The notes: generated from the letters alone by a model not told the origin. 64,000 nt of DNA from Streptomyces lincolnensis (GCF_001685355.1 NZ_CP016438.1:7130001-7194000); one strand, 5' to 3'; shown: positions 9,093 through 18,265, counted from the stretch's first letter. Numbers and translations are program-made.

Positions 9093-10569
9093 CGCACCCG
9101 GCTCCCCCGTTCGCGTACGTTTCTGCCCCTCGCCCACCGGTAACCCCCATGTGGGCCTGGTCCGCACCGCCCTGTTCAACTGGGCGTTCGCGCGGCACCA
9201 CCAGGGCACTCTGGTCTTCCGCATCGAGGACACCGACGCGGCCCGCGACTCCGAGGAGTCCTACGAGCAGCTGCTGGACTCGCTGCGCTGGCTGGGCTTC
9301 GACTGGGACGAGGGCCCCGAGGTCGGCGGCCCGCACGCGCCCTACCGCCAGTCGCAGCGGATGGACCTCTACAAGGACATCGCGGGCAAGCTCCTGGACG
9401 CCGGTCACGCCTACCACTGCTACTGCTCCCAGGAGGAGCTGGACACCCGCCGCGAGGCCGCCCGCGCCGCCGGCAAGCCGTCCGGCTACGACGGTCACTG
9501 CCGCGAGCTGAGCGCCGAGCAGGTCGAGGAGTACCGGGCCCAGGGCCGCACCCCGATCGTCCGCTTCCGCATGCCCGACGAGACGATCACCTTCACGGAC
9601 CTGGTCCGCGGCGAGCTGACCTTCACCCCGGAGAACGTCCCGGACTACGGGATCGTCCGGGCGAACGGTGCGCCCCTCTACACGCTGGTGAACCCCGTCG
9701 ACGACGCGCTGATGGAGATCACCCACGTCCTGCGCGGCGAGGACCTGCTCTCCTCCACCCCCCGCCAGATCGCCCTGTACAAGGCGCTGATCGAGCTGGG
9801 CGTCGCGAAGGAGATCCCGGCCTTCGGCCATCTGCCCTACGTCATGGGCGAGGGCAACAAGAAGCTGTCCAAGCGCGACCCGGAGTCCTCGCTCAACCTC
9901 TACCGCGAGCGCGGCTTCCTGCCCGAGGGCCTGCTCAACTACCTCTCGCTGCTGGGCTGGTCGCTCTCGGCCGACCAGGACATCTTCACGATGGACGAGA
10001 TGACCGCGGCCTTCGACATCGCGGACGTCAACCCCAACCCGGCCCGCTTCGACCTCAAGAAGTGCGAGGCGATCAACGGCGACCACATCCGCCTGCTGGA
10101 CGTGAAGGACTTCACGGAGCGCTGCGCCCCCTGGCTGAAGGCACCGTTCGCCCCCTGGGCGCCGGAGGACTTCGACGACGCCAAGTGGCAGGCGATCGCC
10201 CCGCACGCCCAGACCCGCCTGAAGGTCCTGTCGGAGATCACGGCCAACGTCGACTTCCTGTTCCTGCCGGAGCCGGTCTTCGACGAGCCCAGCTGGACGA
10301 AGGCGATGAAGGAGGGCTCGGACGCCCTGCTCCGCACGGCCCGCGAGAAGCTGGAGTCGGCCGACTGGACCTCGCCGGAGTCGTTGAAGGAGGCCGTCCT
10401 GGCCGCCGGCGAGGCCCACGGCCTCAAGCTCGGCAAGGCCCAGGCCCCGGTCCGCGTCGCCGTCACCGGCCGCACGGTCGGCCTGCCCCTCTTCGAGTCC
10501 CTGGAGATCCTGGGCAAGGACACGACGCTGACCCGCATCGACGCGGCCCTGGCGAAGCCCACGGCGTAG
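9085..10569 (+). CDS. gltX: Glutamyl-tRNA synthetase
   Basis: A 494-residue class I aminoacyl-tRNA synthetase that charges tRNA-Glu, and in organisms lacking GlnRS also tRNA-Gln for later amidation. The HIGH-type motif is [10 protein letters not shown] (residues 14-23) and the KMSKS-type motif is KLSKRD (about residue 261). The anticodon-binding helical domain follows. GTG 9085 is preferred, nine bases after AAGG; it lies inside the end of the FAH gene. An upstream TTG at 9076 is less likely. Three Glu and two Gln tRNA genes lie 1.7-2.2 kb downstream. Confidence 0.97.
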   Translation: MASAPGSPVRVRFCPSPTGNPHVGLVRTALFNWAFARHHQGTLVFRIEDTDAARDSEESYEQLLDSLRWLGFDWDEGPEVGGPHAPYRQSQRMDLYKDIAGKLLDAGHAYHCYCSQEELDTRREAARAAGKPSGYDGHCRELSAEQVEEYRAQGRTPIVRFRMPDETITFTDLVRGELTFTPENVPDYGIVRANGAPLYTLVNPVDDALMEITHVLRGEDLLSSTPRQIALYKALIELGVAKEIPAFGHLPYVMGEGNKKLSKRDPESSLNLYRERGFLPEGLLNYLSLLGWSLSADQDIFTMDEMTAAFDIADVNPNPARFDLKKCEAINGDHIRLLDVKDFTERCAPWLKAPFAPWAPEDFDDAKWQAIAPHAQTRLKVLSEITANVDFLFLPEPVFDEPSWTKAMKEGSDALLRTAREKLESADWTSPESLKEAVLAAGEAHGLKLGKAQAPVRVAVTGRTVGLPLFESLEILGKDTTLTRIDAALAKPTA

Positions 10570-10585
10570 CCCCGACCCACCCCTG

Positions 10586-10617
10586 AGGGGCGGCCCCGAC
10601 CACCGGGTGCCGCCCCT
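10586..10617 (+). terminator. Hairpin terminator after gltX
   Basis: A nine-base stem AGGGGCGGC / GCCGCCCCT with a 14-base loop that can pair further begins 17 bases after the gltX stop and is followed by TCGG. It probably ends the FAH-gltX transcript. Confidence 0.65.
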
Positions 10618-10740
10618 TCGGCGTTCGCTCACCCGGGCGTTGTCAGTGCCGGCGCCTACTGTTCCGTCATCGCGCCGCCCCACCCGGCCGGTACCGAAGC
10701 CCCTTGCCGCCCAGTGCGGTCCCGCCCGGAAGGCGCCGTC

Positions 10741-11415
10741 ATGCCGATGCCCGCTCGCGACCACACCTGGCTCTTCACACCGGGCAGCACCTTCACGGAC
10801 GACACCGGGACCACCGGCCGGATCCACCTGGCCTCCGGAGGCGAACTCTCCCTGCCCACGGGCCGGATCGTCGCCTGTGATCCGTTCGTCTGCCTCGGCG
10901 AGGGCGACGCCGAGCCCTTCACGGTCACCGTCGAGCCCGGCCGCTACCGCGTCGACGCGGCCGTCGCGACCCTCACCCGGCCGGACCGTCCCGCGCCCGA
11001 CAGCCCCCACCACCGCGTGGCCGCCGCCCGCCTCGTCATCCGCGACGAACCCACCGCCACCTGGGAAATCGCCCTCCTGCCCGACCAGGACCCGGCCGAC
11101 CTCGGCCCGGACGAGTTCTACGGCTACGGAGTGGACGCCGGCACCGGCTGCTTCTACGACGCCTCCGTGGACGGCGCCTTCCCCGAGTGCGTGGAGGACG
11201 AGGGCCCGCTCTGGGACGCCTTCGACCACACCACCTGGGCCCCCGGACCCCACCTGGTCACCTCCCCGAGCAGCGGCGCCACCCTGGCCGCCTTCACCTC
11301 CGGCTGGGGCGACGGCTGCTACCCCACCTGGATCGGCCGCACCGCGACCGGCGAGGTCACCTGTTTCGTCACCGACTTCTTCGTCGCCCCGGATCCCGCG
11401 CGCACCCCCGAGTGA
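10741..11415 (+). CDS. DUF4241 domain protein
   Basis: A 224-residue protein of the DUF4241 family, function unknown. Family features are the central YGVDAGTGCFYDASV block and the C-terminal GWGDGCYPTWIGRTATGEV followed by a hydrophobic strand. It has no signal peptide. The ATG at 10741 has GGAAGG seven bases upstream; an earlier GTG at 10714 lacks one. The gene stands alone between the gltX terminator and the HAD gene. Related proteins occur widely in actinobacteria, some in contexts suggesting toxin-immunity roles, but nothing here shows that. Confidence 0.85.
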   Translation: MPMPARDHTWLFTPGSTFTDDTGTTGRIHLASGGELSLPTGRIVACDPFVCLGEGDAEPFTVTVEPGRYRVDAAVATLTRPDRPAPDSPHHRVAAARLVIRDEPTATWEIALLPDQDPADLGPDEFYGYGVDAGTGCFYDASVDGAFPECVEDEGPLWDAFDHTTWAPGPHLVTSPSSGATLAAFTSGWGDGCYPTWIGRTATGEVTCFVTDFFVAPDPARTPE

Positions 11416-11465
11416 CAACCGCCGACCACCGGACGCGCATCCGTGTCCCGGGTTACCGTCGGAGC

Positions 11466-12197
11466 ATGGGTATCAGGGCTGTGGTGTGGGACGTTGACGA
11501 CACTCTCTTCGACTACACCGCGGCGGACCGCGCGGGCATGCGCGGCCATCTGACGGCCGAGGGACTGATCGGCGCGTACGAGAGTGTGGAGCGGGCCATC
11601 GCGCGCTGGCGGGAGGTCACCGACGCCCAGTGGGCCCGGTTCTCGGCGGGGGAGGTGTCCTTCCAGGGCCAGCGCCGGGACCGCGTCAGGGTGTTCCTGG
11701 GCGAGGAGCTGAGCGACGCCGAGGCCGACGCCTGGTTCGAGCGGTACATCGGGCACTACGAGCTGGCCTGGGCCCTCTTCCCGGACGTGCTGCCGGTCCT
11801 GGACGCCCTCGCCGCCAGCCACCGGCATGCCGTGCTGTCCAACTCCAGCATCCACGTCCAGGACCGCAAGCTGCGTGTCCTCGGCGTCCACGACCGCTTC
11901 GAGGCCATCCTGTGCGCCGCGGAGCTCGGCGTCTCCAAGCCCGAGGCCCGCGCCTTCCTGGCGGCCTGCGACGCCCTGGAGCTCGACCCGCACCAGGTGG
12001 CGTACGTCGGCGACCACCCGGAGATCGACGGGCGGGGCGCCGCCGACGCCGGACTGCTCTCGGTGTGGATCGACCGCGACGGCGTGTACACCGGCACGGA
12101 CGCGTCCGGGGGTCCGCACCGCATCGCCTCACTCGCCGAACTCCCCGCGCTGCTCGGCGCCGATACCCGTTTTGGAGCCCCGTCCACCTTCGGGTAA
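11466..12197 (+). CDS. HAD-superfamily hydrolase
   Basis: A 243-residue haloacid-dehalogenase-like phosphatase. Motif I is VWDVDDTLFDYT (residues 6-17, nucleophile and acid Asp), motif II is VLSNSS, the motif III Lys lies in GVSKPEAR and motif IV is YVGDHPEIDGRGA. The helical cap lies between motifs I and II. A TACCGT hexamer ends six bases before the ATG, so the message may be leaderless. The long frame beginning upstream at 11187 overlaps the DUF4241 gene and is not credible. The substrate is unknown. Confidence 0.9.
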   Translation: MGIRAVVWDVDDTLFDYTAADRAGMRGHLTAEGLIGAYESVERAIARWREVTDAQWARFSAGEVSFQGQRRDRVRVFLGEELSDAEADAWFERYIGHYELAWALFPDVLPVLDALAASHRHAVLSNSSIHVQDRKLRVLGVHDRFEAILCAAELGVSKPEARAFLAACDALELDPHQVAYVGDHPEIDGRGAADAGLLSVWIDRDGVYTGTDASGGPHRIASLAELPALLGADTRFGAPSTFG

Positions 12198-12288
12198 TGT
12201 TCTTCCTGCGCCGCCGGAGAGCGGGCCGAAAGGCCGGAACCCGGAGGAGCAAACTAGAACAAGATCCCCACAGGGGCTTGCGTTCCAG

Positions 12289-12360
12289 TGGCCTATGGTG
12301 TAATTGGCAGCACGACTGATTCTGGTTCAGTTAGTCTTGGTTCGAGTCCAGGTAGGCCAG
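12289..12360 (+). tRNA. tRNA-Gln (CTG anticodon)
   Basis: A 72-base cloverleaf. Acceptor arms TGGCCTA / TAGGCCA pair, the anticodon loop TTCTGGT sits in an ACTGA / TCAGT stem, and the T-arm has GGTTCGAGTCC. No CCA is encoded. It is the first of five clustered tRNAs. Confidence 0.93.
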
Positions 12361-12381
12361 CTCGCAGAGCTCATCTGCATC

Positions 12382-12454
12382 GCCCCCGTTGTGTAGCGGC
12401 CTAGCACGCCGCCCTCTCAAGGCGGTAGCGCCGGTTCGAATCCGGTCGGGGGTA
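12382..12454 (+). tRNA. tRNA-Glu (CTC anticodon), copy 1
   Basis: A 73-base cloverleaf with acceptor GCCCCCG / CGGGGGT, anticodon loop CTCTCAA in a CCGCC / GGCGG stem, and T-arm GGTTCGAATCC. It is identical to the copies at 12517 and 12725. Confidence 0.94.
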
Positions 12455-12516
12455 CAGATCCTTCCCGCGTGGATGGTCCGGGTAGCTCCCGCCAACCTCG
12501 ATGCAGGATCGCTAGG

Positions 12517-12589
12517 GCCCCCGTTGTGTAGCGGCCTAGCACGCCGCCCTCTCAAGGCGGTAGCGCCGGTTCGAATCCGGTCGGGGGTA
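12517..12589 (+). tRNA. tRNA-Glu (CTC anticodon), copy 2
   Basis: Same sequence as copy 1 over its full length, with different flanking DNA. Anticodon CTC. Confidence 0.94.
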
Positions 12590-12609
12590 CAAACTGGTCT
12601 AAACCACAT

Positions 12610-12681
12610 TGGTCTATGGTGTAATTGGCAGCACGGCTGATTCTGGTTCAGTTAGTCTTGGTTCGAGTCCAGGTAGACCAG
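12610..12681 (+). tRNA. tRNA-Gln (CTG anticodon), copy 2
   Basis: A 72-base cloverleaf nearly identical to the Gln gene at 12289. The acceptor stem has a compensated pair change (TGGTCTA / TAGACCA), which supports a functional fold. Anticodon CTG. Confidence 0.93.
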
Positions 12682-12724
12682 CTCGGATCTGCGGCGTTGT
12701 ACATCAAACGCTTGCAAGATCCTC

Positions 12725-12797
12725 GCCCCCGTTGTGTAGCGGCCTAGCACGCCGCCCTCTCAAGGCGGTAGCGCCGGTTCGAATCCGGTCGGGGGTA
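12725..12797 (+). tRNA. tRNA-Glu (CTC anticodon), copy 3
   Basis: Third identical tRNA-Glu copy and last of the cluster, followed six bases later by a strong terminator hairpin. Confidence 0.94.
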
Positions 12798-12802
12798 CAA
12801 GA

Positions 12803-12834
12803 CGAAGGCCCTCCGCAATTGCGGAGGGCCTTCG
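12803..12834 (+). terminator. Terminator of the tRNA cluster
   Basis: A perfect inverted repeat CGAAGGCCCTCCGC / GCGGAGGGCCTTCG with an AATT loop, just after the last tRNA-Glu. It can also stop transcription arriving from ndgR on the other strand. The following 150 bases to ndgR hold no gene. Confidence 0.85.
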
Positions 12835-12987
12835 CTGTTGTTCGAGGACCCCGCCCGGCGCATATCAACTCGGCGTGGGGAAGCCTCCGTTGGGACGTCC
12901 GGGTAAGTCGCTCCCCGTCGGTGAAAGACCTGCCGCGGCGTTGAGGCCGGTCCTTCATCAATGGTGGATACGACGATCCCGTGCGCC

Positions 12988-13704
12988 TCAGCCCGTACGG
13001 CGCAGAGCCTCGGAGAGGCGGGCGGCGGCGTCGATGACCGCCTGGGCGTGCATGCGGCCCGGGTGGCGGGTCAGGCGCTCGATGGGACCGGAGACCGACA
13101 CGGCCGCCACCACGCGGTTGGAGGGCCCGCGCACGGGCGCCGAGACGGACGCGACACCCGGCTCGCGCTCGCCGATGGACTGGGCCCAGCCACGGCGTCG
13201 TACACCCGACAGGGCGGTCGCCGTGAAGCGGGCGCCCTGCAAGCCCCGGTGCAGGCGCTCCGGCTCCTCCCAGGCCATGAGGATCTGGGCCGAGGAGCCC
13301 GCCTTCATCGTGAGCGTCGAGCCGACCGGGACCGTGTCCCGCAGGCCGGACAGGCGCTCCGCCGCGGCGACGCAGATGCGCATGTCGCCCTGGCGGCGGT
13401 AGAGCTGGGCGCTCTCGCCCGTGATGTCACGGAGGTGGGTGAGCACCGGCCCCGCGGTGGCGAGGAGACGGTCCTCGCCGGCGGCCGCGGCCAGTTCTGC
13501 CAGACGGGGGCCGAGAATGAAACGGCCCTGCATGTCACGCGCCACCATCCGGTGGTGTTCCAGAGCCACGGCCAGCCGGTGGGCCGTGGGTCGTGCCAGC
13601 CCGGTCGCCGCGACCAGACCCGCGAGGGTGGCCGGACCGGACTCCAGGGCGCTCAGGACAAGGGCTGCCTTGTCCAGGACGCCGACGCCGCTACTGTTGT
13701 CCAT
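12988..13704 (-). CDS. ndgR: IclR-family regulator NdgR
   Basis: A 238-residue IclR-family transcription factor. The N-terminal winged helix-turn-helix ([16 protein letters not shown], then [14 protein letters not shown]) is followed by an IclR effector-binding domain ending near SEALRRTG. It is divergent from leuC with a 189-base intergenic region, the arrangement known for NdgR, which controls leuCD and other amino-acid genes and affects antibiotic production in S. coelicolor. The ATG at 13704 is preferred; a longer frame runs through leuC antisense and is spurious. Repressor or activator role and ligand are not decided by the sequence. Confidence 0.94.
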   Translation of the reverse strand: MDNSSGVGVLDKAALVLSALESGPATLAGLVAATGLARPTAHRLAVALEHHRMVARDMQGRFILGPRLAELAAAAGEDRLLATAGPVLTHLRDITGESAQLYRRQGDMRICVAAAERLSGLRDTVPVGSTLTMKAGSSAQILMAWEEPERLHRGLQGARFTATALSGVRRRGWAQSIGEREPGVASVSAPVRGPSNRVVAAVSVSGPIERLTRHPGRMHAQAVIDAAARLSEALRRTG

Positions 13705-13893
13705 GAAACGATACTCGCGTCTCACTCTGTGAAACGCAAGTTCAATTTTCCGTGGAACACGCCACTCTGGAATGACACAGCGGCCCGTGTGACGAAGGGC
13801 CCGGCGGCGGTCGCCCGGAACAGGGGCCCGGGCAGTCGCCTCCTCAAGATCTCTAGTTGGGCCGGTGGACGCTCGCCGGCCGGAGGGAAAGCG
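13705..13893. promoter_or_regulatory. ndgR-leuC divergent control region
   Basis: This intergenic space should hold both promoters and NdgR sites. TGAAACG occurs as a direct repeat at 13704-13710 and 13730-13736, and the palindrome TTCCGTGGAA lies at 13748-13757, similar in style to IclR-family operators. No leader peptide rich in Leu codons or T-box is visible before leuC. Confidence 0.55.
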
Positions 13894-15324
13894 ATGGGTA
13901 GGACACTCGCGGAGAAGGTCTGGGACGACCACGTCGTCCGGCGCGCCGAGGGCGAGCCCGACCTCCTCTTCATCGATCTCCACCTCCTGCACGAGGTGAC
14001 CAGCCCGCAGGCCTTCGACGGTCTGCGCAAGAGCGGCCGCCCGGTGCGCCGTCTCGACCTCACCATCGCGACCGAGGACCACAACACCCCGACCCTCGAC
14101 ATCGACAAGCCCATCGCCGACCCGGTGTCCCGCGTCCAGCTGGAGACGCTGCGCAAGAACGCCGCCGATTTCGGCGTGCGCCTGCACCCGCTGGGCGACG
14201 TCGAGCAGGGCGTCGTGCACGTCGTCGGCCCGCAGCTGGGTCTGACCCAGCCCGGTATGACGGTCGTCTGCGGCGACTCCCACACCTCCACGCACGGTGC
14301 CTTCGGCGGTCTGGCCTTCGGTATCGGCACCTCCCAGGTCGAGCATGTGCTGGCCACCCAGACGCTGCCGCTGGTCCGCCCGAAGACCATGGCCATCACG
14401 GTCAACGGCGAACTGCCCGAGGGCGTCACCGCCAAGGACCTGATCCTGGCGATCATCGCCCGGATCGGCACGGGTGGCGGCCAGGGCTACGTCCTGGAGT
14501 ACCGCGGCGAGGCCATCGAGAAGCTCTCGATGGAGGCCCGGATGACCATCTGCAACATGTCGATCGAGGCCGGTGCCCGCGCGGGCATGATCGCCCCCGA
14601 CCAGATCACCTTCGACTACCTCGAAGGCCGTCCGCACGCCCCCAAGGGCGAGGACTGGGACGCGGCCGTCGCGTACTGGAAGACCCTCAGGACGGATGAC
14701 GACGCCGAGTTCGACGCCGAGGTCGTCATCGAGGCCGCCGAGCTGTCGCCGTTCGTCACCTGGGGCACCAACCCGGGCCAGGGCGCGCCGCTTTCGGCCC
14801 ACGTCCCCGACCCTGCTTCGTACGAAGACGCTTCGGAGCGCCACGCCGCCGAAAAGGCCCTGGAATACATGGGGTTGGAGGCCGGTCAGCCGCTGCGCTC
14901 CATCAAGGTGGACACCGTCTTCGTAGGCTCGTGCACCAACGGCCGTATCGAGGACCTGCGCGCCGCGGCCGAGCTCGTCAAGGGCCGCAAAGTCGCCGAC
15001 GGCGTACGGATGCTGGTCGTCCCCGGCTCCGCGCGGGTCGGTCTCCAGGCCGTTTCCGAGGGTCTGGACGTCGTCTTCAAGGAGGCCGGCGCCGAGTGGC
15101 GGCACGCGGGCTGCTCGATGTGTCTGGGCATGAACCCCGACCAGCTGGCCCCGGGCGAGCGCTCCGCCTCCACCTCCAACCGCAACTTCGAGGGCAGGCA
15201 GGGCAAGGGCGGCCGTACGCATCTGGTGTCGCCGCAGGTCGCGGCCGCGACCGCCGTGCTGGGCCACCTGGCCTCCCCGGCCGACCTGTCCGACGCCGAG
15301 ACCCGTACGCCCGCTGGAGTCTGA
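13894..15324 (+). CDS. leuC: 3-isopropylmalate dehydratase large subunit
   Basis: A 476-residue aconitase-family subunit that, with LeuD, interconverts 2- and 3-isopropylmalate in leucine synthesis. The [4Fe-4S] cluster ligands are the Cys in VGSCTNGR and the two in [22 protein letters not shown] is another family signature. The ATG at 13894 has GGAGG seven bases upstream, and the frame extending further upstream overlaps ndgR antisense. leuD follows after six bases, so the two form an operon controlled from the ndgR-leuC region. Confidence 0.97.
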   Translation: MGRTLAEKVWDDHVVRRAEGEPDLLFIDLHLLHEVTSPQAFDGLRKSGRPVRRLDLTIATEDHNTPTLDIDKPIADPVSRVQLETLRKNAADFGVRLHPLGDVEQGVVHVVGPQLGLTQPGMTVVCGDSHTSTHGAFGGLAFGIGTSQVEHVLATQTLPLVRPKTMAITVNGELPEGVTAKDLILAIIARIGTGGGQGYVLEYRGEAIEKLSMEARMTICNMSIEAGARAGMIAPDQITFDYLEGRPHAPKGEDWDAAVAYWKTLRTDDDAEFDAEVVIEAAELSPFVTWGTNPGQGAPLSAHVPDPASYEDASERHAAEKALEYMGLEAGQPLRSIKVDTVFVGSCTNGRIEDLRAAAELVKGRKVADGVRMLVVPGSARVGLQAVSEGLDVVFKEAGAEWRHAGCSMCLGMNPDQLAPGERSASTSNRNFEGRQGKGGRTHLVSPQVAAATAVLGHLASPADLSDAETRTPAGV

Positions 15325-15330
15325 TCAGTC

Positions 15331-15924
15331 ATGGAAGCATTCACCACGCACACCGGCCGGGCCGTCCCGCTGCGCCGCTCCAACGTCGACACCGACCAGA
15401 TCATCCCTGCTCACTGGCTCAAGAAGGTGACCCGGGACGGGTTCGAGGACGGGCTGTTCGAGGCCTGGCGCAAGGACGAGAAATTCATCCTCAACCAGCC
15501 CGAGCGGGCGGGTGCCACCGTCCTGGTCGCCGGCCCCGACTTCGGCACCGGCTCCTCCCGCGAGCACGCCGTGTGGGCGCTCCAGAACTACGGCTTCAAG
15601 GCCGTCATCTCCTCCCGCTTCGCCGACATCTTCCGCGGTAACTCGCTCAAGAACGGCCTGCTCACGGTGGTTCTGGAGCAGAAGATCGTGGACGCGCTCC
15701 AGGAGCTCACGGAGCAGGACCCGACGGCCGAGATCACGGTCGACCTGGAGGCCCGCGAGGTGCGCGCCGAGGGCATCACGGCCGCCTTCGAGCTCGACGA
15801 GAACGCCCGTTGGCGGCTGCTGAACGGGCTGGACGACATCTCCATCACCCTCCAGAACGAGGCCGACATCGCCGCCTACGAGGCCAAGCGGCCCTCGTAC
15901 AAGCCGCGGACGCTCCCGGTCTGA
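15331..15924 (+). CDS. leuD: 3-isopropylmalate dehydratase small subunit
   Basis: A 197-residue swivel-domain subunit of isopropylmalate isomerase, partner of LeuC. It starts [24 protein letters not shown], in part, and carries the substrate-recognition block [14 protein letters not shown]. It has the normal length for bacterial LeuD and a six-base gap to leuC. Just after the stop the phrase TCTGACC-GGAGT is repeated imperfectly (15920-15952), and a strong terminator follows 100 bases on. Confidence 0.97.
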   Translation: MEAFTTHTGRAVPLRRSNVDTDQIIPAHWLKKVTRDGFEDGLFEAWRKDEKFILNQPERAGATVLVAGPDFGTGSSREHAVWALQNYGFKAVISSRFADIFRGNSLKNGLLTVVLEQKIVDALQELTEQDPTAEITVDLEAREVRAEGITAAFELDENARWRLLNGLDDISITLQNEADIAAYEAKRPSYKPRTLPV

Positions 15925-16024
15925 CCCGGAGTGCTCGACTTCTGACCGGAGTCTTCGTCCCGCGTACCGAAGTCTTCGCCCGGAGCAACTGAACAGGTCG
16001 AGTTTCGGCCACCGCGACACCCCC

Positions 16025-16059
16025 GCCGTACCCCCGATCAGCCCGATCGGGGGTACGGC
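16025..16059 (+). terminator. leuCD terminator
   Basis: A 15-base perfect stem GCCGTACCCCCGATC / GATCGGGGGTACGGC with a five-base loop. It is the main feature of the 15925-16243 gap, which otherwise holds only the promoter of the next small gene. Confidence 0.85.
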
Positions 16060-16243
16060 TGTGTCTGCACCCGATCGGCCCTGCGCCCGGCTCGGCGTCC
16101 TCCCAACTTCCCACGTTACGACGGTTGTTGCCGGGGTACGCGTCTGTAGTAACCGTGGCTTTCACAGGCGCCCGGAAGGCCGTTTGAGGTGGCAGTTGCA
16201 CCCCTGGCAGGCGACAACTCGCCCCAGATGGCACAATCTGTGC

Positions 16244-16474
16244 ATGGAACACGACGGCCAACTCCAGCTCTATGCGGCAGTCGCGGACCAACTCAAGGAA
16301 GCGCACACAAGAGTGCGCGCACTGCAAGTCCCGGAGGGCGTACGGATGGCGCTGGCCCGGAAGCTGCTGGTCATTACGGCCGCGGCCAAGCACGATCTCG
16401 CCGATGCGGCAAGGCGTCTGGAGGCGTTCACGGCGGACCTGGACGAGGGTCGATTCCCCGAAGAGGACCGCTGA
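16244..16474 (+). CDS. Conserved small protein of unknown function
   Basis: A 76-residue helical protein starting MEHDGQLQLYAAVADQL, with a strong helix through VPEGVRMALARKLLVITAAAKHDLADAARRLE and an acidic end. No domain is recognised. A CACAAT hexamer ends six bases before the ATG, suggesting a leaderless message; upstream in-frame starts would need transcription from inside the leuCD terminator region. I remember similarly sized genes between leuD and hupS in other streptomycetes. The helical shape suggests protein contact rather than catalysis, but this is a guess. Confidence 0.8.
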   Translation: MEHDGQLQLYAAVADQLKEAHTRVRALQVPEGVRMALARKLLVITAAAKHDLADAARRLEAFTADLDEGRFPEEDR

Positions 16475-16531
16475 ACAAGTCCAAGACGGCCGAGTCCGTT
16501 GCGGCACAAGGGTGATAAGCCCGTTTCGTGT

Positions 16532-16560
16532 TTGATTTGCGGTATATATCTGCCTAACGT
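16532..16560 (+). promoter_or_regulatory. Candidate hupS promoter
   Basis: TTGATT (16532-16537) and TAACGT (16555-16560) are spaced 17 bases apart, about 50 bases before the hupS start. An AT-rich TATATA lies between them. Confidence 0.5.
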
Positions 16561-16611
16561 GCGAAAAAGCTTGAACACTTTCGTTCTGGCGATGTCTCCG
16601 AAGGGGAAGAC

Positions 16612-17286
16612 GTGAACAAGGCGCAGCTCGTAGAAGCGATTGCCGACAAGGTGGGCGGCCGCCAGCAGGCCGCCGACGCTGTCGACGCGGTCCTGGACGC
16701 CATCGTCCGCGCGACCGTGGCGGGGGACCGGGTCTCGGTCACCGGTTTCGGTTCGTTCGAGAAGGTCGACCGTCCCGCCCGCTACGCCCGCAACCCCCAG
16801 ACGGGCGAGCGGGTTCGGGTCAAGAAGACCTCCGTCCCGCGCTTCCGTGCGGGCCAGGGGTTCAAGGACCTGGTGAGCGGCTCGAAGAAGCTCCCGAAGA
16901 ACGACGTGGCGGTCAAGAAGGCGCCCAAGGGCAGCCTGTCCGGCGGGGCTTCGGCGACGGTCAAGAAGGCCGCGGCCAAGAAGGCCGCCCCGGCGAAGCG
17001 GGCGACGGCCGCGGCGAAGAAGACCACCGCCAAGAAGACGACGGTCAAGAAGACCACGGCCACCGCGAAGAAGACCACGGCGAAGAAGGCGCCCGCCAAG
17101 AAGGCGACCACCTCGACCGCCGCCAAGTCGACCGCGGCGAAGAAGACCACCGCCAAGAAGGCGACGGCGAAGAAGGCCACGGCCAAGAAGGCCCCGGCGA
17201 AGAAGGCGACCGCCAAGAAGGCGCCCGCCAAGAAGTCGACGGCCCGCACGACCACCGCCAAGAAGGCCACCGCCCGCAAGAGGTAA
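16612..17286 (+). CDS. hupS: HU-type nucleoid protein with histone-H1-like Lys-rich tail (HupS)
   Basis: A 224-residue DNA-binding protein. Residues 1-95 are a full HU domain ([16 protein letters not shown] start, GFGSFEKV turn, [13 protein letters not shown] arm). The rest is a low-complexity [10 protein letters not shown] tail resembling eukaryotic linker histones. This two-part form is the sporulation-associated HupS of Streptomyces, which compacts the spore nucleoid. GTG start. The tail's repeated codons make it prone to length change. A bidirectional terminator follows. Confidence 0.96.
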   Translation: MNKAQLVEAIADKVGGRQQAADAVDAVLDAIVRATVAGDRVSVTGFGSFEKVDRPARYARNPQTGERVRVKKTSVPRFRAGQGFKDLVSGSKKLPKNDVAVKKAPKGSLSGGASATVKKAAAKKAAPAKRATAAAKKTTAKKTTVKKTTATAKKTTAKKAPAKKATTSTAAKSTAAKKTTAKKATAKKATAKKAPAKKATAKKAPAKKSTARTTTAKKATARKR

Positions 17287-17308
17287 GGGCACAGGGGCAC
17301 TCACGCGC

Positions 17309-17339
17309 CGGGCCGGACTCCCTGTCGGAGTCCGGCCCG
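17309..17339. terminator. Bidirectional terminator after hupS
   Basis: A 13-base stem CGGGCCGGACTCC / GGAGTCCGGCCCG with a five-base loop, between the convergent hupS and the small minus-strand gene ending at 17385. Confidence 0.85.
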
Positions 17340-17350
17340 CGGCGTGTCCG

Positions 17351-17389
17351 CTCAGAGATCAGGCTCAGGGGTCAGGCTCAGAGGTCAGA
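17351..17389 (-). repeat. 13-base tandem repeat (three copies) spanning a stop codon
   Basis: Units at 17351-17363, 17364-17376 and 17377-17389 follow the pattern CTCAGRGRTCAGR. The last unit contains the stop codon of the minus-strand gene ending at 17385, and each unit carries TGA in the same phase-independent place on that strand. Confidence 0.85.
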
Positions 17390-17576
17390 AGGTCTGGAGG
17401 GTCACCAGGGTGATCCTGCTCCCCTCCGTCTCGATGCGGACCCGCTGGCCGGGCCGCAGGAGCCGGAGGCCGCCCGCGTCGAACGCCGGCGCGTCGAAGG
17501 GCATCGGGGTGCCGTCGTCGAGGAGTACCTGCCCGGTGCGGGTGTCGGGGTCGTAGGTGTATGCGGTCGCCTGCAT
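17385..17576 (-). CDS. Small conserved protein, possible cold-shock-like fold
   Basis: A 63-residue product starting MQATAYTYDPDTRTGQVLLDDGT. It is rich in beta-forming residues and ends PGQRVRIETEGSRITLVTLQTF. The pattern (a GQVLLDDGT strand, then LRPGQRVRIE) resembles a degenerate cold-shock/OB fold without the nucleic-acid-binding aromatic motifs; this is inference. The neighbour fbiD on the same strand starts upstream and may be co-transcribed with it (50-base gap). The 3' end lies in a 13-base tandem repeat that duplicates the stop-codon region. Confidence 0.75.
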   Translation of the reverse strand: MQATAYTYDPDTRTGQVLLDDGTPMPFDAPAFDAGGLRLLRPGQRVRIETEGSRITLVTLQTF

Positions 17577-17626
17577 GGGCCGCAGCGTAGTGCCTCCGGG
17601 GCTCCGTCGCCGGTCAGCGGCCTCGC

Positions 17627-18265
17627 TCAGGAACCCGGGATCAGCAGGCGGGCCGCCGCCGCGGCCGTGCGCGGGCCCACGCCCAGGGCCAGCGCGGCCC
17701 GTAGATCCACGCCGGTGTCCACGTCCTGACGTACCGAGTCCACCGTGTCGAGGGTGAGTTCCACGGCGCCCGAGGCGCGATGGCGGGCGCGGGAATCCGT
17801 GCCGAAGGCGGGGCGCAATTCCTGTCCCTCTCCCGCGGCCAACAGTGTGGTTCCTATTGCGGCGGCATCCGGGAGAAAAGCGCGGGGGAATTCCGCGGCC
17901 GCGTCCAGGACCCGGGCCAGTTCAAGGGGGCGCAGCGCCGGCAGATCGGCGTTCAGGGCCGCCACGGCACTGTCGGGGCGCGTTTCCCGTACAACGGCCG
18001 CCGCGTGGGCCAGGGCCGGATTGAGGCCGCCGCGGGGCTCGTCGGTGACGATTCGGGCGCCGAGCGCGCCCAGCTCCCGTCCGGCCAGGAGATCGTCCGT
18101 GACGACTGCCACATCCTTGACCGACGGGCAGGCCAGCGCGGCCGCCACGGTGTCCTGTGCGAAGGCGAGGGCCAGGCCTGGGCGCACTCCGTCGTCGGCG
18201 GTGTCCGCAAGCCTGCTCTTGGCCCGCGCCAGGGGCTTGAGGGGTATGACCAAGGTCCACTGCAC
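17627..18265 (-). CDS. fbiD: Phosphoenolpyruvate/2-phospholactate guanylyltransferase (F420 biosynthesis)
   Basis: A 212-residue nucleotidyltransferase of the CofC/FbiD family. It makes the guanylylated three-carbon precursor of coenzyme F420. Family features are the N-terminal VIPLKPLARAKSRLA, the acidic AALNADLPALRPLEL block and EGQELRPAFGTDSRARH. In actinobacteria the substrate is thought to be phosphoenolpyruvate (FbiD) rather than 2-phospholactate. The other F420 genes are not in the window. The gene is divergent from plsC. Confidence 0.93.
   Translation of the reverse strand: MQWTLVIPLKPLARAKSRLADTADDGVRPGLALAFAQDTVAAALACPSVKDVAVVTDDLLAGRELGALGARIVTDEPRGGLNPALAHAAAVVRETRPDSAVAALNADLPALRPLELARVLDAAAEFPRAFLPDAAAIGTTLLAAGEGQELRPAFGTDSRARHRASGAVELTLDTVDSVRQDVDTGVDLRAALALGVGPRTAAAAARLLIPGS

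Noticed and set aside
9079..11418. A 779-residue minus-strand open frame
   Set aside because: Antisense to gltX and the DUF4241 gene, with Arg/Gly/Val-rich shadow composition and no recognisable domain.
12389..12961. Short open frames repeating LARRPLKAVAPVRIRSGVQ-type residues
   Set aside because: They are translations of the tRNA-Glu genes, not proteins.
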